DNA of 23,102 nucleotides from Olsenella sp. (GTDB lineage: Bacteria; Actinomycetota; Coriobacteriia; Coriobacteriales; Atopobiaceae): contig SUUD01000006.1 of NCBI GenBank assembly GCA_015062715.1, positions 1 through 23,102 on the forward strand. The letters run 5' to 3'. Numbering within the stretch: position 1 is the first letter of the stretch; each line of letters starts with the position of its first letter. The translations under genes were made by a program, and so were the position numbers. The notes beneath the pieces were generated by a model. It did no database searches. It saw nothing but the letters and a program-made list of their open reading frames with translations, and had not been told where the DNA came from. This document shows positions 14,513-21,418 of this stretch, one piece after another.

Positions 14513-15361
14513 CTAGATCTCCTCGTCGAAGTAGCGCTCGAGGTTGTGGAAGTTGCGGAAGTCGGCGTCCGCGGGATCGTCCATGTAGCGGCCGTCCGTA
14601 ATCTCCTGGCCAAGGAATCCCTGGTAGTTGTACTTGTTGAGGATCTCGACCCAGTCGTAGAGGCTGCGGTTGCCGTCGCCCCAGACGAGGTGTCCGTAGG
14701 GGTTGCAGTCGATGAAGTGCATGTTGCGGATCTCGTCGCCAAAGACCTCGAACCACTGGTCCAGCGTCTCGCCCGACACGCTCATGGCCACGGTGTCGAC
14801 CATGATCTTGAAGTTGGGGTGGCTCACCTCGTCGTACATGCGCTTGGTGTCCTCGAGGGTCACCACGAGCTGGCTCTCCTGCGGGCGCAGCGACTCGATG
14901 GTGAGGATGATGCCCTCCTGCTGGGCGACGTCCGCCAGGCGGGACAGCATGTCGCTTGAGCGCTTCCAGGCCTCCTCGCGGTCCTCGTTCCAGTAGCCCC
15001 AGCCGGAGTTGATGGAGAGGTACTGCGCCCCCAGCTCGGCGCCCAGGCGGATGCCGTTCTTGAAGTAGTCAAAGATGGGCTCGACCAGGTAGGGCTCCTG
15101 CGGGTTCACCTGGTAGGGCGAGACCACGTTCTCGGGGCAGACCACGTTGGTCTTGAGGCCGTAGCCGTCGATCTTCCTCTTGAGGGCTTTGGCGTCCTCG
15201 TAGCCATAGCGGTCCATGTAGACGTGGGGCATGTTGACCCACAGCTCGATGCCGGTGAAGCCCAGCTCGGCCTGGGTGCGCAGGAACGAGTCGAGCGACC
15301 ACTGGCCCCAGTGGATGTTCATGCCGTCGACCTGGTCGCGGCGGATGGTGGGATAGCTCAT
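14513..15361 (-). CDS. Sugar phosphate isomerase/epimerase, FrlC-like TIM barrel (isomerase B)
   Basis: AP-endonuclease-2/xylose-isomerase-like TIM barrel, 282 aa, near the length of E. coli FrlC (fructoselysine 3-epimerase, about 276). Divalent-metal ligands of the family can be placed at Glu156 (TIESLRPQES), Asp189 (MVDTVAM), His215 (NMHFID) and Glu253 (LGQEITD). It shares these motifs and its overall order with the upstream gene, so the two are paralogues. The ATG starts 3 bases after the upstream stop, so the pair is translationally coupled. It probably epimerises or isomerises a ketosamine or free ketose; the substrate is unproven. Confidence 0.9.
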   Translation of the reverse strand: MSYPTIRRDQVDGMNIHWGQWSLDSFLRTQAELGFTGIELWVNMPHVYMDRYGYEDAKALKRKIDGYGLKTNVVCPENVVSPYQVNPQEPYLVEPIFDYFKNGIRLGAELGAQYLSINSGWGYWNEDREEAWKRSSDMLSRLADVAQQEGIILTIESLRPQESQLVVTLEDTKRMYDEVSHPNFKIMVDTVAMSVSGETLDQWFEVFGDEIRNMHFIDCNPYGHLVWGDGNRSLYDWVEILNKYNYQGFLGQEITDGRYMDDPADADFRNFHNLERYFDEEI

Positions 15362-15364
15362 CGC

Positions 15365-16210
15365 TTACGCCTCCTCGTCGACGAAGTACTTGGACAGTGC
15401 GGCGAAGTTGGCCTTGTCGGCCGCCTTGGGGTCGTCGTAGTAGCGGTCGTCGGTCAGCTCCTGGCCGAGAAGCCCCTCGTAGCCATAGTCGTTGAGCACG
15501 TCGATGTAGCGCTCGAGGGGGAACAGGCCCTCGCCCCAGGCAAGGTGGGCGTAGGGGCGCCCATCCACGAAGTGGCAGTGGACGATCTTGTCGCCCAGGC
15601 GCTCGAACCACTGGCGCGGGGTCTCGCCCTGCACGCCCATGGCAACCGTGTCCAGCGCGGCGCGCACGTGGACGTTGTCGACGGCCTCGACCAGGCCGGC
15701 GATCTCGTCGAGGGTGATGCAGGTGCGGGCCTCCTGCGGACGCACGGCCTCGAGGGCAACCGTGACGCCGGCCTCCTGGGCGTAGCCGGCGATCTCGGCG
15801 AAGTGGCGGATCGCGCGGTCGTAGATGACGTCGTGGGCCTCGTCCATGGTGTCGCCGCAGGCGTTGGTGAGCATCATGTTGGCGCCGAGCCTGGTGCACA
15901 CGTCCATGCCGCGCTTGAAGTACTCCATCGACTTCTTGTGGGCCGCCTCGTCGGCGTAGTTGTTTTTCCACTGGAAGCACGAGCACTCGGGGGTGAACAG
16001 GCCGATGCGTAGGCCGCGGTCCTCGATCTTCTTGCGGACCTCGTCGACGTCCTGGTTCCAGTCGAAGTCCATGTTGAAGTGCGGCGCCTGGCCGATGAGC
16101 TCAATCACCTCGTACCCGGCCTCGGCATGCCCGTCGAGCAGGTAGTCGAGCGGATACATGAGGTAGTGGATGCCCAGCGCGCAGACCTGGGACCTCTTGA
16201 TGTGAGCCAT
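15365..16210 (-). CDS. Sugar phosphate isomerase/epimerase, FrlC-like TIM barrel (isomerase A)
   Basis: Paralogue of the next gene, 281 aa, same fold. Metal ligands are expected at Glu154 (VALEAVRPQEA), Asp187 (ALDTVAMGV), His213 (VHCHFVDGRPYAH) and Glu251 (GQELTDDRYYDDP). Three Cys lie near the pocket (TPECSCF, TNACGD). The ATG at 16210 is chosen because AAAGGAGA lies about 4 bases upstream and MAHIKRSQV is family-like; the frame is open much further upstream only as overlap with the amidohydrolase gene. There is a 19-base gap to the upstream amidohydrolase stop, within one operon. Reaction inferred, not shown. Confidence 0.9.
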   Translation of the reverse strand: MAHIKRSQVCALGIHYLMYPLDYLLDGHAEAGYEVIELIGQAPHFNMDFDWNQDVDEVRKKIEDRGLRIGLFTPECSCFQWKNNYADEAAHKKSMEYFKRGMDVCTRLGANMMLTNACGDTMDEAHDVIYDRAIRHFAEIAGYAQEAGVTVALEAVRPQEARTCITLDEIAGLVEAVDNVHVRAALDTVAMGVQGETPRQWFERLGDKIVHCHFVDGRPYAHLAWGEGLFPLERYIDVLNDYGYEGLLGQELTDDRYYDDPKAADKANFAALSKYFVDEEA

Positions 16211-16229
16211 CTCTTCTCCTTTCCTTGGC

Positions 16230-17777
16230 CTAGAGGCTCTCGTGGACGATGCGGCCATCTGACATGGTGAGCGCCACGCCGGTGCCGCGGGCCTGCGTGG
16301 GGTCGATGTCGAGGACGTTGCGGTCGAGGACGACCAGGTCGGCCAGCTTGCCCTCCTCGAGGGTGCCCAGGCGGTCCTCCGCGTAGCAGTTGTAGGCGCC
16401 ATTGGCCGTCCAGGCGGTGAGCATCTCGGGGATGGTGAGCATGTTCTCGCGGTTGATGGCCACGCCGTCGTCGAAGCAGCCGCCGCAGCCGCAGAAGATC
16501 GACTCGCCGATGTGGGGGACGAGCAGCGGCAGGTCGGTGCCGCACGAGACGGTGATGCCGCTGTCCCACATCTTGCGGCGGTTCCAGAAGCGCGCGAAGC
16601 GCTCGGGGCCGATCTGGCGCAGCGCCATGCTCCGGATGTCCTCGGCCGCGTCGAGGGACTGGATCTGCGGGTAGACCTCGACGATGCCGCCCAGGGCGCC
16701 GAAGCGCTCGAGGTCGGCGGGATTGGTGCACTCGAGGTCGGTGATGGCATGGCGGTTGAGCAGGCGACCGGAGGCGTCCTTGGCGCAGAGGCGGTCGTAG
16801 GCGTCGACCGTGTGGCGCACCGCACCGTCGCCCTGGCAGTGCAGCGAGTAGCGGAAGCCCGCCGCGTCGATGGCGGCCAGCTCGGACTCGATGAGCTCCC
16901 ACTCGACGGGCACGCCCACGCGCATGGTGGGGTCGCTCGTGTAGGGGTCGATGTACTCGGCAAGGCCGCCGGCCACGCCGCGGTCGGTCATGCGGTTGTA
17001 GCCCGAGAAGCTCACGAACGGGCCGGTGAAGCGGTCGCGCATCCGGATGCCGTGCTCGACGTTGGCGCCAAAGCCCACGGGCTGGCTCATCATGCTCACG
17101 CGCAGGGTCATCTCGCCCGCCTGCTCCATGCGCTCCATGACGTCGGCGAAGCCGTAGTAGTCGTCGAAGGTCATCTCCTTGATGGAGGTGACGCCGCGCA
17201 CGTTGAGCATGCGCATGTAGTCGTGGTAGCGGGCCTGGACCTCAGGGCTCGCGAGATACTCGGGCATCATGCGCCAGATCATCTCGGACCAGCAGGCCTC
17301 GGGGGTGAACTGGTAGCGATCGCGCGCGGCCGCGTTCATCCAGCAGGTGCCGCGATCGGTCGTGAAGGCAACGACAGGACGCGTGGGGAACGCCGCCGTG
17401 AGACGGTCCTCGGCGTCCTCGCCAAAGCCCGCGGGGTCCCAGGCGTGGCCAAAGAGGCCCGCCTCGCCGGGGTGCGCCGCGTCATAGGCGCGCAGGGCGG
17501 CGATGCCCTCGTCGGCGTCACGGGCGCCGGAGAGGTCGCAGCCCAGCCCCTCGAGGACCCAGCCCGAGAAGAACGTGTGGACGTCGGTCATGCCCGGCAT
17601 GACGGTGCGCTCGCCCGCGTCGATGACGCGCGCGGCACCTGCCGTGTAGCGGCTGGCATCGCCGGCCGCGCCTACGGCCTTGATGATGCCGCCCTCGACC
17701 GCGACGAAGCCGTCGAACGCGGCCGCGCCCGTGGCAGGGAAGACGTTCCTGGAGAGAATGACGACGCTGTCTGACAT
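16230..17777 (-). CDS. YtcJ-like (amidohydrolase-3) metal-dependent hydrolase, atypical ligands
   Basis: Amidohydrolase-3 family protein, 515 aa. It has the N-terminal composite beta domain (VILSRNVFPATG to TVMPGMTD), a TIM barrel, and the C-terminal GTLEEGKLADLVVLDRNVLDID typical of YtcJ. Expected ligands: DxHxH appears as D65-V-H67-T-F69 (second His missing), HCQGDGAV gives His313, the usual EHAQ position reads TDLE, and GTD gives Asp415. A Cys cluster CGCGGC lies at 429-434. The ATG at 17777 follows GGAAGGA by 7 bases; an in-frame upstream ATG would bury that site. Operator-like CGTTATATAACG palindromes lie about 90-110 bases upstream. Probably removes an acyl or amide group from the imported substrate. 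Confidence 0.88.
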   Translation of the reverse strand: MSDSVVILSRNVFPATGAAAFDGFVAVEGGIIKAVGAAGDASRYTAGAARVIDAGERTVMPGMTDVHTFFSGWVLEGLGCDLSGARDADEGIAALRAYDAAHPGEAGLFGHAWDPAGFGEDAEDRLTAAFPTRPVVAFTTDRGTCWMNAAARDRYQFTPEACWSEMIWRMMPEYLASPEVQARYHDYMRMLNVRGVTSIKEMTFDDYYGFADVMERMEQAGEMTLRVSMMSQPVGFGANVEHGIRMRDRFTGPFVSFSGYNRMTDRGVAGGLAEYIDPYTSDPTMRVGVPVEWELIESELAAIDAAGFRYSLHCQGDGAVRHTVDAYDRLCAKDASGRLLNRHAITDLECTNPADLERFGALGGIVEVYPQIQSLDAAEDIRSMALRQIGPERFARFWNRRKMWDSGITVSCGTDLPLLVPHIGESIFCGCGGCFDDGVAINRENMLTIPEMLTAWTANGAYNCYAEDRLGTLEEGKLADLVVLDRNVLDIDPTQARGTGVALTMSDGRIVHESL

Positions 17778-17865
17778 TTGTGTGTCCTTCCCCATTCGCA
17801 GCTGACAGGTGGTTGTGCTCGGCGGCGTCCGCAGTCCCGCACCGGACGCCCAATTCATTCTCACT

Positions 17866-17887
17866 CGTTATATAACGTTATATAACG
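17866..17887. promoter_or_regulatory. Double operator CGTTATATAACG upstream of the YtcJ-like operon
   Basis: Two perfect 12-bp palindromes CGTTATATAACG (17866-17877 and 17876-17887) overlap by 2 bases, so their centres are 10 bp apart, on one face of the helix. On the minus strand TTGCCG lies just upstream (17894-17899) with TATATA/TTATAT inside the palindromes as possible -10, so a bound protein would block the promoter. The same motif recurs before the carrier and in the GntR/BtpA gap. Confidence 0.7.
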
Positions 17888-17930
17888 ACTTGACGGCAAA
17901 CGGTCCATAAATGCCGCGAACGGCGCCGTT

Positions 17931-18701
17931 TCACCGGACGCCCACAAACTCCCTGATGACGGTCTCGATGGCGGTGTCCCAAAAGAGGAAGTCGTGGCTT
18001 CCCGGTGCCTCGAAGTAGGTATGGTCCCAGCCCAACTCGTCGAGGGCGGCGGCAAAGGACCGGTTCTGCGGGGCGAGCCCATCCTGGGCACCGCAGCACT
18101 GGACGATCCGCGGCCCCTGCGAGGCGTCGGCGCTCCCGGCAAGCCGGAGCAGGTCGTCCGCCACGGGCCCGTCGTGGCCAAAGTAGGCACGCGCCTCGGG
18201 GATGGTCGCCGCCGGCCAGCTCATGAGGCCGTCCCCTTCCACCAGGATGGAGAGGTCGCACACGGCGGAGAGCATGCCCACGCCCGCAAACTGGTCGGGA
18301 TGGGTCAGGGCGACCTTGGCGGCGCCGTAGCCTCCCATGCTCTCCCCCGCCACGAAGGTGTGGGCGCGATCGGTCGGCACCCGGAAGAAGCTTTGGACCA
18401 GCCGCGGCAGCTCCTCGGCGACATAGGTGAGGTAGGCGGGGCCAAAGGCCGTGTCGGCGTAGAAGCTGCGCTGGACCTCGGGCATCACGACCCAGAGGTC
18501 GTAGAGCTTGGCGTAGGTCTCGATCTTCGAGAAGCGGACCCACTCGTCGCAGTTGGCGCCCAGCCCATGCAACAGGTAGAGTACGCGAGGCTCGCCCTCG
18601 ACCACGGGCCAGAAGTCCTCGGACTCGTCGGGCACGATGACGTTAACGTGCGTGGTCTGGCGCAGGCTCTGGGACCAGAGGTCTCCCGAGAAGAGTCCCA
18701 T
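17931..18701 (-). CDS. Alpha/beta-hydrolase esterase (esterase D / tributyrin-esterase type)
   Basis: Predicted cytoplasmic serine esterase, 256 aa, of the putative-esterase (EstA/FrsA-like, PF00756) group. The catalytic triad is legible: Ser121 in AGESMGGYGA, Asp207 in CGAQDGLAPQN and His236 in GSHDFLFWD; the oxyanion segment is LYLLHGLGAN. No signal peptide. The ATG at 18701 has GGGAGGT 4 bases upstream; the open frame before it overlaps a terminator. It sits between the carrier and the YtcJ-like gene, and may strip O-acyl groups from an imported compound or act on S-acyl conjugates. Substrate not deducible. Confidence 0.9.
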   Translation of the reverse strand: MGLFSGDLWSQSLRQTTHVNVIVPDESEDFWPVVEGEPRVLYLLHGLGANCDEWVRFSKIETYAKLYDLWVVMPEVQRSFYADTAFGPAYLTYVAEELPRLVQSFFRVPTDRAHTFVAGESMGGYGAAKVALTHPDQFAGVGMLSAVCDLSILVEGDGLMSWPAATIPEARAYFGHDGPVADDLLRLAGSADASQGPRIVQCCGAQDGLAPQNRSFAAALDELGWDHTYFEAPGSHDFLFWDTAIETVIREFVGVR

Positions 18702-18713
18702 GCGTACCTCCCC

Positions 18714-18751
18714 AAAAAGGCGGACGGCCCCCACGAGCGCGAGGGCCGTCC
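18714..18751 (-). terminator. Rho-independent terminator after the carrier gene
   Basis: On the minus strand GGACGGCCC (18743-18751) pairs perfectly with GGGCCGTCC (18722-18730), followed by GCC and TTTTT (18714-18718). It lies 28 bases after the carrier stop and immediately before the esterase ribosome-binding site, so it should reduce esterase transcription relative to the carrier unless read through. Confidence 0.8.
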
Positions 18752-18779
18752 CATTGCCGAGTCGATGCGGTTCCCGTCG

Positions 18780-20222
18780 TTAGGCGGGGAGCATGCCGGA
18801 GATCGCGGTGATGACGATGCCCACGACGATGAGCAGGATCATGAACTTCCAGCAGGTCTTCCACCACTGCTCCAGGCTGATCCTGGAGACGCCGAGGCCA
18901 GCGACCGTCATGCCGGCCGTGGGGCTGATGGTGTTGATGGTCTGGTTGGCGATGGCCAGCGCGGTGACGGCCGCCTCGGGGTTGACACCCACGAGCTGGG
19001 TCAGGGGCCCAAGAATGGGCATGGTGAGGGCGGCCAGGCCAGAGGAGCTGGGGACCAGGAAGCTGAGCAGGCCGAGGACGATGTACAGGAAGGTGGTGTA
19101 CACGGGGGTCGGCACGCCGGAGAGCAGGTTGACCAGCGACTCGAGGATGGTGTCGATGATCATGCCGTTCTCGGCGATGACGAGGATGGAGCGGGCCAGA
19201 CCGATGACGACCGCGGCGTACGCGAAGTCGGCCATGCCCTTGACGAACTCGTCAGCCATCTCCTTCTCGGAGAGGCCACCCACGATGCCGCCGAGGATGC
19301 CCATGCCGGTGAAGACGGCCGAGATCTCGTCCATGTACCAGCCCTGGGTGACGAGGCCCCACACGATGAGGCACATGCCGGCGGCAAAGACCGCCAGGAC
19401 GCCCTTCTGGCGACCGGTGAACTCGACGTCCATGACGTCATCGGTGACGGAGAACTCGACGCGCTTCTCGAAGTCGTCCTGGTAGGTGATGGAGGAGGTG
19501 GGGTCGTCCTTGACCTTCTTGGCATAGCGCATGACCCACACGATGCCCATGGCCATCATGATGACCCAGGTGATGCCGCGCAGCCACAGCTGCGGGTTGC
19601 CCTCGATGCCCACGATGCCCTGGGCGATGAGGACGTTAAACGGGTTGATGGTGGAGGCGATGTAGCCAAGCTGCGGGCCCATGAAGCAGACAAGGAACGC
19701 CGTCATGGAGTCGTAGCCCATGGCCATGAAGAGCGGGATGAGGATGGCGTAGAAGGGCAGGACCTCCTCGGACATGCCAAAGGTGGTGCCGCCGATGCCA
19801 AAGAGGATCATGGCGACGGGAATGATCAAGACGTCCTTGTCCTTGAGGATCTTGATCAGGGCCGCCATGCCCGCATTGATCGCGTTCGTCTTGGTGATGA
19901 TGGCGAAGGCGCCACCGATGAGCAGAACGAAGGCCACGACGTCAGAGGCCTGCTGGATGCCCCGGGTGGGGGCCATGAGCAGCTCGAAGATGCCCTGACG
20001 CAGGTCACCGTCCTCGGTGACCTTCTCGACCGGTGCGTAGGTGCCGGCCACGGCGACGCTGCGGGTGCCGGCCGCAGTCTCCATCTCCACGCGCTCGTAG
20101 GCGCCGGAGGGAACGATCCAGGTGAGGATCGCGAAGAGCACCATCAGCAGGAAGCAGATGGTGTACACGTGCGGGAGTTCGAATCCCTTCTTCTTGGGTG
20201 CCACAGCAGTCTCTTCTGCCAT
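18780..20222 (-). CDS. YfcC/DcuC-family carrier (C4-dicarboxylate anaerobic carrier superfamily)
   Basis: Integral membrane carrier, 480 aa, with about 12 hydrophobic segments. The opening KKKGFELPHVYTICFLLMVL, then ILTWIVPSGAYERV, is the YfcC pattern, and the late SFLVPSSSGLAALTMPILGPL and NQTINTISPTAGMTVAGLG motifs fit the PF03606 fold with paired re-entrant loops. The ATG at 20222 has AAGGAGA about 5 bases upstream. YfcC substrates are poorly defined (amino acids, carboxylates). The Salmonella fructose-asparagine locus uses a Dcu-type carrier (FraA), so uptake of a fructosyl-amino acid or similar zwitterion is plausible. Triple CGTTATA repeats lie about 45-75 bases upstream of the start. 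Confidence 0.92.
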   Translation of the reverse strand: MAEETAVAPKKKGFELPHVYTICFLLMVLFAILTWIVPSGAYERVEMETAAGTRSVAVAGTYAPVEKVTEDGDLRQGIFELLMAPTRGIQQASDVVAFVLLIGGAFAIITKTNAINAGMAALIKILKDKDVLIIPVAMILFGIGGTTFGMSEEVLPFYAILIPLFMAMGYDSMTAFLVCFMGPQLGYIASTINPFNVLIAQGIVGIEGNPQLWLRGITWVIMMAMGIVWVMRYAKKVKDDPTSSITYQDDFEKRVEFSVTDDVMDVEFTGRQKGVLAVFAAGMCLIVWGLVTQGWYMDEISAVFTGMGILGGIVGGLSEKEMADEFVKGMADFAYAAVVIGLARSILVIAENGMIIDTILESLVNLLSGVPTPVYTTFLYIVLGLLSFLVPSSSGLAALTMPILGPLTQLVGVNPEAAVTALAIANQTINTISPTAGMTVAGLGVSRISLEQWWKTCWKFMILLIVVGIVITAISGMLPA

Positions 20223-20267
20223 GCCTTCTCCTTTCCTTGTGGGTCCTGTCATACCATCCGTATTAGA

Positions 20268-20299
20268 ACGTTATAGACGTTATAACACGTTATATCACG
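20268..20299. promoter_or_regulatory. Triple CGTTATA operator upstream of the carrier gene
   Basis: ACGTTATA occurs at 20268, 20277 and 20287 (spacing 9 and 10 bp), with the middle copy extended to the palindrome CGTTATAACACG. The phasing and sequence match the sites at 17866 and 21382. Probable GntR-protein binding region controlling the carrier; no consensus -35/-10 could be fixed with confidence. Confidence 0.6.
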
Positions 20300-20450
20300 A
20301 AAGAAAAGAAGGAAATTCGGAACTATAATGGTTGGGGAAGGCCTCAAATGGACGCGAAGCGCATGAATGGGCCCCTATCTGCAGGAAGAGTGCGTATTGT
20401 CAGCCAAAGAACCATCTCGGCAAACGGCAGAAATAGGTGGCCGGACATCA

Positions 20451-20474
20451 GGAGACCGCCAAGAGGCGGCCTCC
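20451..20474 (-). terminator. Hairpin after the GntR gene
   Basis: GGAGACCGCC (20451-20460) pairs with GGCGGCCTCC (20465-20474) with one A-C mismatch around an AAGA loop. It lies about 27 bases past the GntR stop on the minus strand and lacks a T-tract. The rest of the 279-base gap 20223-20501 holds the carrier operator and no gene that I can support. Confidence 0.45.
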
Positions 20475-20501
20475 TCGGCATATCTCCTGTGTAAGGGGCA
20501 G

Positions 20502-21242
20502 CTAGATCGTGAACACGTAGCGCGACCCGACGATGTACTGGTGGCCCACCAGCATGGGGTTGCCCTCGCTGTCGCGCAGGTGCGTGTTCTCAAAGAAGAG
20601 CGGCTCGCCAACGCGAACGCCCAGAGGCTCCGCCGTGCTCGAGGTGGCGAGCACGATCTCGATGGTCGTGGGGTCGGAGCCCTCGGGACGGGAGCCCAGC
20701 CGCTGCTCGATGACATCAAAGACGGACTTGTCCTCGAGGTCCTCCTCCAGCAGGAAGGCAAAGCGGTCGTAGGGATAGTAGTTGGTCTCGAGCATGATGG
20801 GGACCCCGTCCGCGGTGCGGACGCGGCGGATGTGGACGAGGTTGTCCTCGGGCGACATGCCAAAGAACTCCTGGAACTCGTGGTTTGCGGGGACGAGTTC
20901 GCGCTCGATCACGTGGGCACCGGGCACGAATCCGTTCGCGCGGCAGGAGTCCGAGAAGCTCTGGACGTCGCTCTCCTGGGTGATCTTGCGCTGGAGGCGC
21001 CGCTGGTTCACGTACGTGCCCTTTCCCTGGCGCTTGGTGAGCAGCCCCTCCCCCACCAGCTCCTCGACGGCGCGGCGGACGGTGATGCGGCTCACCGAGT
21101 ACATCTCGGAGAGCTCGACCTCGGAGGGGATCTTGTCGCCGGTGGGATAGGCGCCGGACTCGATCCCGCGCTTGATCTCTTCCATGACCTGCTGATAAAG
21201 CGGGGTGAGGGACTCCTCGTCAAGTCTCGTCTCGCCTGCCAT
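20502..21242 (-). CDS. GntR-family (HutC/FrlR-like, UTRA domain) transcriptional regulator
   Basis: Predicted ligand-responsive repressor, 246 aa, similar in size to E. coli FrlR. The winged helix-turn-helix spans ~15-77: PLYQQVMEEIKRGIESGAY, then IPSEVELSEMYSVSRITVRR, then GEGLLTKRQGKGTYV. The UTRA effector domain (~95-240) includes HIRRVRTADGVPIMLETNYYP and ends VGHQYIVGSRYVFTI. The ATG at 21242 is preferred: the wHTH begins soon after and GGGAG lies about 8 bases upstream; the open frame to 21362 would run through operator sequence. It sits next to the carrier and divergent from the BtpA gene, among CGTTATA sites, so it is the likely regulator of the whole locus and of itself. The inducer is probably a pathway sugar phosphate. 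Confidence 0.93.
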   Translation of the reverse strand: MAGETRLDEESLTPLYQQVMEEIKRGIESGAYPTGDKIPSEVELSEMYSVSRITVRRAVEELVGEGLLTKRQGKGTYVNQRRLQRKITQESDVQSFSDSCRANGFVPGAHVIERELVPANHEFQEFFGMSPEDNLVHIRRVRTADGVPIMLETNYYPYDRFAFLLEEDLEDKSVFDVIEQRLGSRPEGSDPTTIEIVLATSSTAEPLGVRVGEPLFFENTHLRDSEGNPMLVGHQYIVGSRYVFTI

Positions 21243-21296
21243 GACCCACGCTCCCGATCCGTTTGTCCTGTGCCGTAGCACTGCATGTATTGACCC

Positions 21297-21314
21297 GTGC
21301 AAGTGTACTTGCAC
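21297..21314. promoter_or_regulatory. 18-bp palindrome in the GntR leader
   Basis: GTGCAAGT-GT-ACTTGCAC is an 8+8 bp perfect inverted repeat about 55 bases upstream of the GntR start. It differs from the CGTTATA motif, so it may bind another regulator or form an mRNA hairpin. Confidence 0.4.
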
Positions 21315-21322
21315 CGCTCGCC

Positions 21323-21398
21323 TTATAGTACGTGCATTTTTGTCATTCTCGACAACACACACGCATTTCTGGTCCAGAATATATAACGTACTATAACG
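21323..21398. promoter_or_regulatory. Divergent operator region between GntR and BtpA genes
   Basis: ACGTACTATAA occurs at 21386-21396 on the plus strand and in inverted orientation at 21323-21333. TATAACG occurs at 21382 and 21392, 10 bp apart, giving the same phased motif as upstream of the carrier and YtcJ-like genes. On the minus strand TTGTCG with TACTAT 19 bases away could be the GntR promoter, overlapped by the 21323 site. TTGTC/GACAA (21340-21355) is an additional small inverted repeat. Confidence 0.6.
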
Positions 21399-21418
21399 TC
21401 TTTGCTAAGGAGAATGCC

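Noticed and set aside
17994..20276. 760-codon plus-strand open frame
   Set aside because: It is antisense to the esterase and YfcC carrier, is made of His/Asp/Val/Gly-rich low-complexity sequence typical of reversed GC-rich genes, and has no family motif.
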